From: Methanosphaerula palustris E1-9c
GTDB taxonomy: Archaea; Halobacteriota; Methanomicrobia; Methanomicrobiales; Methanospirillaceae
Length of the DNA: 64,000 nt
Assembly: GCF_000021965.1 (NCBI RefSeq)
Contig: NC_011832.1
Coordinates: 124,001-188,000 of the forward strand
Direction of reading: 5' to 3'
Position numbers and translations under genes: made by a program. A model generated the notes under the pieces. The model was not told the origin of the DNA. It saw nothing but the letters and a program-made list of their open reading frames with translations, and did not search any database. Of this stretch, positions 27,601 through 34,737 are shown in pieces. Position 1 is the first letter of the stretch; each line of letters opens with the position of its first letter.

Positions 27601-27851
27601 TCTACGGTCTCAATGGACAATCTCATTCAGAATCGACATTGAGGTTTGCCGAGGCCTTCGTCGACCATGTCTTCTACGGGCTCTTCGATGGCAATCCAGG
27701 AAAGTTGAAACGGGCAGAGAACGACCTCGCCGACGGGTATTATGCGGCCACGCTTCAACTGCGCAATCAGATGTACGCCGGGAAGAAGACGGGCCTGTCG
27801 GTCGAATCATCCAACGCGGGGAACCAGACCGCATCTGAGGGTGGATATTGA
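24663..27851 (+). CDS. cas10d: Type I-D CRISPR large subunit Cas10d (Csc3)
   Basis: A 1062-residue protein, the large subunit of the type I-D effector. Family identity rests on its size, the conserved block VVVGDNPICMTSGNQF in the palm-like region, and its place before csc2-csc1. The N-terminal HD nuclease domain normally has a His-Asp pair. Here the motif reads AVHNLHQ (H97-N98), so the metal-binding Asp is Asn. A first histidine is present at H58. The zinc-ribbon region (CRGRGICRLTGD) shows only one Cys pair. An ATG at 24639 is also in frame; 24663 is preferred because GGGAG lies seven bases upstream. An internal start probably yields Cas11d. Confidence 0.85.
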   Translation: MQEQVETLQRTTGRRIPSYRALTDYFTMVDLAIAASPYALLPAKNVEFGRVDQPMLNHIRNGVCAMVELNEVLLTLKSSAALSEAGVREAVALFAVHNLHQCIDRDRKEQTNTPAAFVETIADEFGLAAYAPTLTPADYRAVSVALQSARGDPAGMSRKGADLLRWLKFAETLAGQMSSSVTTSMRTALEAIDPGLAFSYHRFQEPIGILTNLVHTGVSAWMGQKGVYPLLVFETGVLYIGPHDVEPGALDLEAVMQIYREFEHVLNSCHAAISDPREFSRSISVQGTKGLYSAEDASFFYSGIPTVIKGFMAAAVLREEAKNRTIEIDLVEPSLLVKKANLEMQHPPATVIDILRAFVTRVVIDGQAREPGDIRIVCRPHSVDQKKYVLLPESVLIDGRPVEGTQFSIEGTGLLPSQVGYRHHLKEDFGIDIGWEAGVISYARAVAGLRRAIIVPLAAVGALSTTDPVLETCRLFQIDEDLARRMAEYARDHRGNDHHTVGGYWNYGYAIARALLDHEVNGVRFRDLTPDRKIEYLESLTDAFLSGISTEALDSFRSKLLYPYQEKLLVWFSENLNLNGSIAYGIFENKISKFGAYCRGRGICRLTGDAPFDNEEKVPSRDASMLGFSFSNRGLIGGAEPKLSVSVPVEVELGLREIGHQIRKGSDKLYFRLIPDSFHTPLMTRILSDLLSRFNTGALTNVRALALRVLDGTALDPAALAQEFFAESGGRSLFRYTATGFTGCNSTLYATYDLVFKKVKENETEFWFFGAYLGMLLAAATGCRVVVGDNPICMTSGNQFCGMVHLEALPAAVKHLFGDTIRLSTLPLVLRRASLLVVLGYEYRPYNRIEDRYFSKHLQTIRNRACPGSTLLKQLWRMNSRKDAKKRVQSRPTLLLEWALELDWIAGDQMTIQTLHELALLGMDVAVPKGYEPYKLEHLFREAVRAILTRGTQQYQREDYVDAVMGRLLKMMKRAGEHQFYGLNGQSHSESTLRFAEAFVDHVFYGLFDGNPGKLKRAENDLADGYYAATLQLRNQMYAGKKTGLSVESSNAGNQTASEGGY
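27390..27851 (+). CDS. Probable Cas11d small subunit from an internal start in cas10d
   Basis: An in-frame ATG (MTIQTLHELALLGMDV) at 27390 is preceded at 27380-27387 by AGGTGATC, complementary to the expected archaeal 16S 3' end, with two bases between. The product would be 153 residues, mostly helical. Internal translation of the small subunit from cas10d is established for type I-D systems; its use here is inferred from the Shine-Dalgarno and length. The same AGGTGATCC string precedes the M50 protease gene of this window. Confidence 0.6.
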   Translation: MTIQTLHELALLGMDVAVPKGYEPYKLEHLFREAVRAILTRGTQQYQREDYVDAVMGRLLKMMKRAGEHQFYGLNGQSHSESTLRFAEAFVDHVFYGLFDGNPGKLKRAENDLADGYYAATLQLRNQMYAGKKTGLSVESSNAGNQTASEGGY

Positions 27852-27852
27852 C

Positions 27853-28839
27853 ATGAACGACGACGTGATTGAACGGTTCAGGGAAGCGATCAGGAATTAT
27901 ACCCTCGAAAAACCCGAGAAGAAGCCGAAAGGCCGATATGTAACCATTCTGATTCTCCGCGAGTTGCTCTCGGCGGCCCGATTCACGACAGATGGCGTGG
28001 AGGCGAACTCTGCGATCATCCGGGTGGGGGAGGCTGATAAGATCGTGGGCAAGCTCTTCGGTCGCAAACAGGTGGCGAGCGATCGCCGGATGGCGAAGGC
28101 AATTCAGCGGGATCTGATCGATGAAGAGATGAAAGAGATCAACCGGAACTGGGACGGGTGCTCGATGGAGGTCACGAAGATGTGTCAGCAGTGCCCGGAG
28201 TGTGCTCTCTTTGGAAGCGCTGCATCCGAGGGGGGAGTCAGCATCACCTCGCGGGTGATGTACGACGAGGCGTATACCATCCGGGACCTGAACGCCGTGG
28301 TCGAAGAGTTCTTCCAGAACGCACCCGGGGACGCCTATGTCAGGAAGCCGACCCCCGGGATCCGCGAGCCGGACTTCTTCAAAGAGGGCGTGCTCTTCCC
28401 CTGTGTGATCACACTCAAGGACGTCACCCCTGAGGAGGTTCTCTTCTTCTTGAACATCACTGATCGGAATGCACGGTATGGTGCAACCGGGACCCGATTC
28501 GGGAAGACCAGGAATCATATCCTCGGGGTCTATGCCGGCAAGCGTGAGGGACCCTCGAGCCTGGAAGTGACCCGTGCGATCATCTTCGCCCTGGCTGGAG
28601 GACTGGATTCGGCGTCGATCAGAACGGTGATGACTGCCGATACTCTCGACCTTGAAGCGGTCAAAGCGGCAGCCATTCATGGGTTTGAAGAACGTGCCGC
28701 TCGGTACAGGATCACCTTCCCTGCGGCATTCGATGAGGCCGGAACGGCTGAAATTCTTGGGGAGATCCAGGATGACACCTCTTTCAAGGCCATACTCGAG
28801 GCCCAGATTAAGAATTTACACGGATTCACTACGGTATGA
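27853..28839 (+). CDS. csc2: Type I-D CRISPR backbone protein Csc2 (Cas7)
   Basis: A 328-residue RAMP protein forming the crRNA-binding backbone of the type I-D complex. The N-terminal KPKGRYVTILILRELLSAA and RVGEADKIVGKLFGRKQVA blocks, the Cys-rich stretch CQQCPECALFGSA and the glycine-rich DRNARYGATGTRFGKT loop match the Csc2 family. It starts one base after the cas10d TGA. Its stop overlaps the csc1 start (ATGA), so the four genes are one transcription and translation unit. Confidence 0.88.
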   Translation: MNDDVIERFREAIRNYTLEKPEKKPKGRYVTILILRELLSAARFTTDGVEANSAIIRVGEADKIVGKLFGRKQVASDRRMAKAIQRDLIDEEMKEINRNWDGCSMEVTKMCQQCPECALFGSAASEGGVSITSRVMYDEAYTIRDLNAVVEEFFQNAPGDAYVRKPTPGIREPDFFKEGVLFPCVITLKDVTPEEVLFFLNITDRNARYGATGTRFGKTRNHILGVYAGKREGPSSLEVTRAIIFALAGGLDSASIRTVMTADTLDLEAVKAAAIHGFEERAARYRITFPAAFDEAGTAEILGEIQDDTSFKAILEAQIKNLHGFTTV

Positions 28840-29600
28840 GGATGGAGTCCATGCAGACGATCCATGCAGGCGTGAAGATGAGGAACCTGAGGGGGTTACG
28901 GGTTTACGAAGGGGTACTCGAACTCATGGGAGAACTCTTCTTTGCCACCCTCGAACCTGGAAACCGGTACGTGACGAAACCGCTGATCCTGAACACGGCA
29001 CTCTATTATGCCCTGGGATACGCACAGGGTCTGTACGTGAACCGGACTGCGGGCCGGTCGAAGCGACAGCGACCGACCTATCGTGAGGATACGGCAGCAC
29101 TGGCAGACCGGGTCTATGTTTCGGTGGCACGGCCGATCACTCCACTTCGTCTGACAACAGAGAATGCAAACGCCTGTGGCGACGACTACGTGCAGCCGAA
29201 CCACCCAAAGAAACAGATAAACTCGCCGACAGGAAAGATGGGGACTCGAACACAGATTCAACCCGGAGCCCGGTTCCGCTTCTTCGTCATGTCGTTCGAC
29301 GGGAGTGAGCCCGGTCTCCCGGCGTACATCCGCATCGGGAAGAAGCGGACCAAGGCTCTGATCGAGTGGACAGCGCTTTCGGTGCAGCAGAAGACGGGTT
29401 TGTTCATGATGAACCATCCGGTGCTCGTCGACGACCTTGCCCGGATGCCGGTTGGGGATCTCCGGTTCTCTCGAATGATTCCCTTCGATGTGATCGAGCA
29501 GGGGTGCTTTGAGGGTCCATTCTGTTCCTTCGTCTGTTCCAATGGGGATCCGATTAAATTCCCGACTGATCTCCGGTTTTTGCAGCGGGGGCGGGTGTGA
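28836..29600 (+). CDS. csc1: Type I-D CRISPR protein Csc1 (Cas5)
   Basis: A 254-residue Cas5-type RAMP protein that caps the 5' handle of the crRNA in type I-D complexes. Recognised by the N-terminal GVLELMGELFFAT, the KPLILNTALYYALGYAQG helix and the RIGKKRTKALIEWTAL block typical of Csc1, and by synteny after csc2. The ATG at 28836 overlaps the csc2 stop; ATG codons at 28842 and 28851 are also possible, the last with a GGAG before it. It is the last gene of the cassette; 89 bases separate it from the array remnant. Confidence 0.85.
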   Translation: MRMESMQTIHAGVKMRNLRGLRVYEGVLELMGELFFATLEPGNRYVTKPLILNTALYYALGYAQGLYVNRTAGRSKRQRPTYREDTAALADRVYVSVARPITPLRLTTENANACGDDYVQPNHPKKQINSPTGKMGTRTQIQPGARFRFFVMSFDGSEPGLPAYIRIGKKRTKALIEWTALSVQQKTGLFMMNHPVLVDDLARMPVGDLRFSRMIPFDVIEQGCFEGPFCSFVCSNGDPIKFPTDLRFLQRGRV

Positions 29601-29689
29601 TCGTTGAGGAGTTCTCTCTGCGGCGATCCGATGGCAACCATCTTCTGGTTAGAGGATCAATTTGAATAATTGGGGAGATTAACCCACTC

Positions 29690-29789
29690 TTGCATCAGAG
29701 GAGAGAAAACCCGTTAGGGATTGAAATACATCTGCAGGTGCAGTAATTCATTGAGTTGGATCAGAGGAAAGAAAACCCGTTAGGGATTG
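29690..29789 (+). CRISPR. Vestigial CRISPR array: two repeats, one spacer
   Basis: Two 34-base copies (29690-29723 and 29756-29789) differ at two positions and share GAAAACCCGTTAGGGATTG. The first continues into GAAAT, close to the usual ATTGAAAC crRNA handle, giving a repeat of about 37 bases; the second diverges after ATTG, as a terminal repeat would. One spacer of about 28-32 bases lies between. The repeat orientation puts the leader on the csc1 side. No third copy is visible downstream to 29905. Confidence 0.75.
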
Positions 29790-29892
29790 TCGCCGTAGTC
29801 GGACTGGATCCAATCACCCCTGTGGTGTAGTGCATTTGGAAAGAAGACGGGATCCTCGTCTATCTCTTCATCGCCTTATTCTCAAGGAATTT

Positions 29893-29904
29893 GTCCGAAA
29901 AAAG
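29893..29904 (-). terminator. U-run terminator after the first beta-helix gene
   Basis: An A6 run at 29898-29903 reads as U6 on the minus strand just downstream of the stop of the gene ending at 29906. No strong hairpin is seen. Confidence 0.35.
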
Positions 29905-29905
29905 G

Positions 29906-31612
29906 TTAAAAAGCGTAGGATCGGCCACCGAAGCCGCCCCAGGATGAGCCGATCGCCGTGGCCCTGAATGAGGAGGTCGACGTCGTCACCTGCAGTTTGT
30001 TCAGCCCTCCACTCTGGAATGCAGATGCACCCCCAAAGGTTCCAAACCCACCGGAGGAGAACCCGGTCCCTTTTCCAATTGAACTCCAGGGATCACTGCT
30101 CGTCGAGACCTGAGTCACGACTGGAGTCGCGGTCGCCACCGGTGTTGTGGTTGCGACGATCGTCACCGGGGTGGTGCTGACCGCCACCACCGAGCCGGTC
30201 ACATAGACCGGCGGGACCGTGGCCGCGATGATATCAGCTGGCATCGTCGGTAGCTGGTCAGCGGATGCCGTCTTCAGCGAGTAGGTGTTGCCGCTGCCGT
30301 CCTTGTTGATGATCGGTAGGGATGAACCGTAGGCCGTGATGTCAAACGAGGAGCCCTCGACCGGCAGTTCGTACTGCGGCTGGCTGTAGTAGTAACCGAG
30401 ATTGTCCTGGTACCCGCTCTCTCCGGCGGCGTTCGCTTGGAAGAAGTTCTTCACCTGGAGGTTCTTGGTGAACGCAGACCACAGAGCCCATCCCTTGTCG
30501 TTCCGTGCCTGGCAGTTGTTCAGGGTGATATCGGCGCATCCCTTGACGATCTTGAACCCGTAGGTCGAGCCCTGGTCGACGCAGTTGTTGAAGGTCGTGT
30601 TCAACCCGTCGTGGACGAAGAACCCGGCGTTCTTGTTGTTGACCGAGATGCAGTTGTTGAGGATCGCATTCCGGTGTATGTAGTAGCCTGAGACGAAGAC
30701 ATCATGATAGGGCGCCTGGGCCGGGTTGCGCTGTCCGTTGTTCCTGCTGACGCAGTTGTTGAGGACGACGTTCTTGGTGTTCAGATACCCCGGCTCGAAG
30801 TGGAACCCGTTCTCCCAGTTGTCCTCGGCGAGGCAGTTGTCCATCTCGACGTTCTGCAGGTCGTTGTCCTCCTGGATGTCGAACCCGGTCGCGAACTCCG
30901 AGCTCGAGCCGTCAGGGACCCCAAACCCGCACCTGACCGCCTGACAGTTGATGAACTTCAGGTTGCTGATCGCATAACTGCCTGAACCGACTCTGGTCCC
31001 GTCCTGCATTGTGGACCGGTTGGCGTTCATGTTGAAGCCGTGGGTGTTGCAGTCGATCGCCTTGCAGTTCTGGAAGGTGATCTCCCCGGTGTGGTCGTTG
31101 TCCACCCAGATGAAGAACATCCCGTTGCCACCTGAGGGGTATCGTATGCCGTTAGCTCCGATCGAGGTGGCTGTGATGTCCTGGAGGGTGACGTGGTTAG
31201 TTCGGATCAGAAAAAACCCCTCGCCGCGGAGGGTGAACCCCTTCACCAGCACGTTGTCCTGGTAGATATGGATCGGCTGATAGGGGTCGACCGCGTTGTA
31301 GACATCGATCGTCGTTTTATCCTCGCCGGCCCCCAGGAACTGCGAGTTCGCCGTCGGATAGATCCAGCCAGAACTGTGGAAGGTCCCCTCGGTCAGTTGC
31401 ACGATCCCACCCTCTGCTGGGAGCATGTTGAAGGCATTGTTGATCTCGATCTGGTCATCGACACCATCGCAGAAGACCTGTGCGGTCTCCTTCGAGGTCT
31501 GACTGGCATCAGCCGCTGCGACGACGACCGTGGCGGTCGCTGCTACACTCTGGATCAGACAGAGCACCAGCAGCGCCCCGATGATCACCTCTATTCCCCA
31601 TTTACCTCTCAT
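29906..31612 (-). CDS. Secreted parallel beta-helix protein A with Gly/Phe-rich C-terminus
   Basis: A 568-residue protein. A signal peptide covers about residues 1-25 (VIIGALLVLCLIQSVAA). From 30 to about 420 it is a right-handed parallel beta-helix with regularly spaced cysteines and asparagine ladders (GFNMNANR, FHFEPGYLNTK, GYYIHRNAILNNC). A Val/Thr/Ala-rich linker follows, then a Ser/Gly/Phe tail ending in GSSWGGFGGRSYAF. It is closely similar to the next gene and related to the one at 1396. It is probably a surface or secreted polysaccharide-binding protein or lyase; no catalytic residue can be assigned. The start at 31612 matches that of the paralogue. Confidence 0.78.
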   Translation of the reverse strand: MRGKWGIEVIIGALLVLCLIQSVAATATVVVAAADASQTSKETAQVFCDGVDDQIEINNAFNMLPAEGGIVQLTEGTFHSSGWIYPTANSQFLGAGEDKTTIDVYNAVDPYQPIHIYQDNVLVKGFTLRGEGFFLIRTNHVTLQDITATSIGANGIRYPSGGNGMFFIWVDNDHTGEITFQNCKAIDCNTHGFNMNANRSTMQDGTRVGSGSYAISNLKFINCQAVRCGFGVPDGSSSEFATGFDIQEDNDLQNVEMDNCLAEDNWENGFHFEPGYLNTKNVVLNNCVSRNNGQRNPAQAPYHDVFVSGYYIHRNAILNNCISVNNKNAGFFVHDGLNTTFNNCVDQGSTYGFKIVKGCADITLNNCQARNDKGWALWSAFTKNLQVKNFFQANAAGESGYQDNLGYYYSQPQYELPVEGSSFDITAYGSSLPIINKDGSGNTYSLKTASADQLPTMPADIIAATVPPVYVTGSVVAVSTTPVTIVATTTPVATATPVVTQVSTSSDPWSSIGKGTGFSSGGFGTFGGASAFQSGGLNKLQVTTSTSSFRATAIGSSWGGFGGRSYAF

Positions 31613-31780
31613 CCTCTCCACCTCTCTGATTGGAAACCCGACCGGCAAGGCCGGCTGTAGGATCCTCATAATTAATTCTCTCTTTGCACTGCACCTACAT
31701 AATCTGATCGACGTATAACACTGCGCCGAAGCCCTCCTGATACTCTCGGCTATGCCGTAAGTGAGTCCATCTGAAGGATG

Positions 31781-31796
31781 GAAAAAAACTAAAAAA
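31781..31796 (-). terminator. Double U-run terminator after the second beta-helix gene
   Basis: Two A-runs (A7 at 31782-31788, A6 at 31791-31796) are U-runs on the minus strand, about 45 bases past the stop at 31841. A short CCATC/GATGG stem lies beyond them. Confidence 0.5.
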
Positions 31797-31840
31797 GGGT
31801 ATGAGAGATTTTGGTCTTGTTCTGGGGAACAGGATCCAGT

Positions 31841-33547
31841 TTAGAACCCGAAGGTTCTGCCAGTGAAGCCGCCCCACGTCGAGCCGATCGAAGCGGCAAT
31901 GGACTGGGAGGATGACACCGCGACCCCGAGTGCATTCCCTCCACTCTGGAAGGACGAGGAACTGCCGAAGGACCCGAAACCGCTTGACGTGGAGCCGAAC
32001 GACTTCCCGAATCCACTCCAGCCGTCAGAGGTCGTCGTGGTTGTCTGGGTCGCTGCCGGTGCCACAGTGGTCGCCACTGCTACAACCTGCGATACCTGGG
32101 TGGCACCCTGCGTGGTCGCCGAGTACCCGGTCACATAGACCGCTGGCACCGTGGCCGCTGTGATATCAGTCACGGTCGGCACCTGGTCAGCGGATGCTGT
32201 TTTCAGCGAGTAGGTGTTGCCATTGCCGGCCTCGTTGATGATCGGCAGAGATGAACCGAAGGCGGTGATGTCAAAGTTCGAATTCGTGGTCGAGAACTCA
32301 TACTTTGGGCTGCCATAGTAGAACCCAATGTTGTCCTGGTATCCGCTCTTACCGCCGGCATTGGCCTGGAAGAAGTTCTTGACCGTAACCTTGTCTGAGA
32401 ATGCAGTCCAGAATGCCCACGCCTTTTCGTTCCGTCCCTGGCAGTTGTTCAGGGTGATATCTGAACTCCCCTTGACGATCTTGAACCCGTACGTCGACCC
32501 GATGTCGACGCAGTTGTTGAAGGTCGTGTTGGAACCGTCGTGGGTGAAGAACCCTGCGTTCTTGTTGTTGATCGCCACGCAGTTGTTCAGGATCGCATTC
32601 CGGTGGATGTAATACCCTGATACGAAGACATCGTTGAAGGGTTCCACAGCCGGGTTGCGCTGCCCGTTGTTCCTGCTGACGCAGTTGTTGAGGACGACGT
32701 TCTTGGTCCCCAGGTAGCCGGGCTCGAAGTGGAACCCGTTCTCCCAGTTGTCCTCGGCGAGGCAGTTATCCATCTCGACGTTCTGCAGGTCGTTGTCCTC
32801 CTGGATATCGAACCCGGTTGCGAACTCCGAACTGGATCCGTCAGCAACACCGTACCCGCACCGGATCGCCTGGCAGTTGACGAACTTCAGGTTGCTGATT
32901 GCATAACTGTTGGTTCCGGTCCTGGTCCCGGTCGAATTGATACCCGTATCCCGGTTGGCGTTCATGTTGAAGCCGTGGGTGTTGCAGTCGATCGCCTTGC
33001 AGTTCTGGAAGGTGATATCCCCGGTATAATTGTTATCCACCCAGATGAAGAACATCCCGTTGCCGCCGGATGGTTTACGAACGCCGTCAGCCCCGATGGA
33101 GGTGGCTGTGATGTCCTGGAGGGTGACATGGTTGGTCCTGATCAAGAAGAACCCCTCACCACGGAGGGTGAACCCCTTGATCAGCACGTTGTCCTGCTGC
33201 ACATGGATCGGCTGGTAGGCATCGGTCGCATTATAGACATCGATGGTCGTCTTGTCCTCGCCTGAACCCAAAAACTGCGAGTTTTGACTTGGATAGATCC
33301 AGCCAGAACTGTGGAAGGTTCCCTCCGTCAGCTGCACAATTCCACCCTCCGCCGGGAGCCGGTTGAACGCTTCATTGATCCATGCCTGATCATTCGTGCC
33401 CGGACAGACGATCTGGGCGGCTGCCTTGGAGGCCGGGCTTGCATCTGCTGCTGCCACGACGATCGTCGTGGTTGCGGCCACTGTCTGGATCAGACAGAGC
33501 AACAACAGTGCCCCGATGATCATCTGTATCCCAATCTTACCTTTCAT
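31841..33547 (-). CDS. Secreted parallel beta-helix protein B with Gly/Phe-rich C-terminus
   Basis: A 568-residue protein, the same length as its neighbour and nearly identical through the beta-helix (GEGFFLIRTNHVTLQDITAT, FATGFDIQEDNDLQNVEMDN). The signal peptide is MKGKIGIQMIIGALLLLCL. Differences concentrate in the Thr/Ala linker and in the tail, which again ends in an aromatic-glycine motif (GSTWGGFTGRTFGF). The pair is a tandem duplication on the same strand, with 228 bases between. Its own promoter probably lies in 33548-33620, where a CTATAG/TATTTG TATA-like stretch is read on the minus strand. Confidence 0.78.
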   Translation of the reverse strand: MKGKIGIQMIIGALLLLCLIQTVAATTTIVVAAADASPASKAAAQIVCPGTNDQAWINEAFNRLPAEGGIVQLTEGTFHSSGWIYPSQNSQFLGSGEDKTTIDVYNATDAYQPIHVQQDNVLIKGFTLRGEGFFLIRTNHVTLQDITATSIGADGVRKPSGGNGMFFIWVDNNYTGDITFQNCKAIDCNTHGFNMNANRDTGINSTGTRTGTNSYAISNLKFVNCQAIRCGYGVADGSSSEFATGFDIQEDNDLQNVEMDNCLAEDNWENGFHFEPGYLGTKNVVLNNCVSRNNGQRNPAVEPFNDVFVSGYYIHRNAILNNCVAINNKNAGFFTHDGSNTTFNNCVDIGSTYGFKIVKGSSDITLNNCQGRNEKAWAFWTAFSDKVTVKNFFQANAGGKSGYQDNIGFYYGSPKYEFSTTNSNFDITAFGSSLPIINEAGNGNTYSLKTASADQVPTVTDITAATVPAVYVTGYSATTQGATQVSQVVAVATTVAPAATQTTTTTSDGWSGFGKSFGSTSSGFGSFGSSSSFQSGGNALGVAVSSSQSIAASIGSTWGGFTGRTFGF

Positions 33548-33752
33548 CCTTGTTTCACCTGGTAGTTTTCTGGATCGGGCTGAGGAGCAGCTCCGCCCAA
33601 CAAATACTATAGTTTAAGCGTTGGTAGTGGAACTACATAACCTCATCTCTTTCTGCATGCAGGTTATCTCACTATAAGGCATATCCGCACTGTTGACCAC
33701 CTGGCTTCTGTTATCCTTATATCCATGCGCGGGAAACCAAGTACTGACTATT

Positions 33753-34370
33753 GTGTATGACGCCATCTATGAGATCAAATATCGGGCGCGACGCCTGATC
33801 GATACTCATCCGCTGCTCTACCGGATGCTTGAGAAGAGCTGGTATGTGGCTTACTGGTCGATGATATTTGGCGCCAACATGACCGGCAAGATCCCGATTC
33901 ATCATCTGCGGGACTTTCTCTACCGGACTGTCTTTCATATCCGGCTCCCGAAGTCTTCGACGATCTATGGTGGCAGCACCTTCTTCTCGCCCTGGAAGAT
34001 GCGGGTTGGCGAACACTCGATCCTCGGGGACCATGGATTCTTCGATGCCCGCGAGAAGATCCTGATCGGGAAAAATGTGAACATCGGAAAAGAGATCCGG
34101 ATCTACACCCTTGAGCATGACATCCTCTCTCCAACCTTTGGGGAGAAGGGCGGACCGGTGACGATCGGTGACTGGGCGTACATCGGTTCCCGGGTGACGA
34201 TCCTCCCGGAGGTCACCATCGGGGAAGGTGCGGTCGTCGCCTCGGGTGCAGTCGTGACCAGGGATGTCCCCCCCTGGGTGATGGTCGGCGGTGTGCCGGC
34301 CCGGTACCTTCGGGACCGGCCCAAGGTCGATTACACTCTCGGTGAGTTCGCCAAGATTCTCTTCCAGTGA
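33753..34370 (+). CDS. Hexapeptide-repeat (left-handed beta-helix) acyltransferase
   Basis: A 205-residue protein. The C-terminal half has the imperfect hexapeptide repeats of left-handed beta-helix acyltransferases (ILIGKNVNIGKEIRIYTLEH, VTIGDWAYIGSRVTI, VTIGEGAVVASGAVVT) and the VPPWVMVGGVPARYLR ending typical of maltose/serine or sugar O-acetyltransferases. It probably transfers an acetyl group to a sugar. A TATA-like CTTATATCC at 33715-33722 lies about 33 bases before the GTG at 33753, the first plausible start; a longer version from TTG 33693 overlaps that promoter. Confidence 0.75.
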   Translation: MYDAIYEIKYRARRLIDTHPLLYRMLEKSWYVAYWSMIFGANMTGKIPIHHLRDFLYRTVFHIRLPKSSTIYGGSTFFSPWKMRVGEHSILGDHGFFDAREKILIGKNVNIGKEIRIYTLEHDILSPTFGEKGGPVTIGDWAYIGSRVTILPEVTIGEGAVVASGAVVTRDVPPWVMVGGVPARYLRDRPKVDYTLGEFAKILFQ

Positions 34371-34429
34371 CCAGGGGGACCGAACTCTTTTTCTTGTCTA
34401 TCAGTCTATGACTTGACGGAGAGATATGA

Positions 34430-34579
34430 ATGGCGATCGATCCGATCTGTAAAATGACGGTGGATGAGAAGACAGCGAAATTCACCAGCGAGTACAACGG
34501 GAAGACCTACTACTTCTGTGCGCCCGGGTGCAAGAAGACCTTTGAGAAGGACCCGGCCCGGTACGCAGATACGGTATGA
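34430..34579 (+). CDS. YHS-domain mini-protein
   Basis: A 49-residue protein consisting of a single YHS domain: MAIDPICKMTVDE at the start, then YNGKTYYFCAPGCKKTFEKD. The two Cys pockets (C7 and the CAPGC pair) fit the metal-binding pattern seen at the end of copper P-type ATPases and in heavy-metal proteins. A GGAGAG lies just before the ATG. It probably binds a soft metal such as Cu or Fe. It stands alone between the acyltransferase and tRNA-Gly. Confidence 0.8.
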   Translation: MAIDPICKMTVDEKTAKFTSEYNGKTYYFCAPGCKKTFEKDPARYADTV

Positions 34580-34658
34580 TCGGCCCGATTCCCTCTTTTT
34601 ACGGGGCCTGGACAAAAAGATACTTATCCGTGGCTGAAAATAACTGTATACCAATACT

Positions 34659-34729
34659 GCGATAGTAGTCTAGTGGTAGGACAGGAGCTTCCCAAGCTTC
34701 TAACTCGGGTTCGAATCCCGGCTATCGCA
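34659..34729 (+). tRNA. tRNA-Gly (anticodon CCC)
   Basis: The acceptor stem GCGATAG pairs with CTATCGC at 34722-34728. The D arm, an anticodon stem GGAGC/GCTTC around loop TTCCCAA, and a T arm with GGTTCGAATCC are all present. The anticodon CCC decodes GGG. The discriminator base is A; CCA is not encoded. The 3' end is only eight bases before the ATG of the ACT-domain gene. Confidence 0.95.
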
Positions 34730-34737
34730 TCGATTTT

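Noticed and set aside
29790-29905. Possible third CRISPR repeat after the remnant
   Set aside because: No stretch resembling the repeat was found before the next gene.
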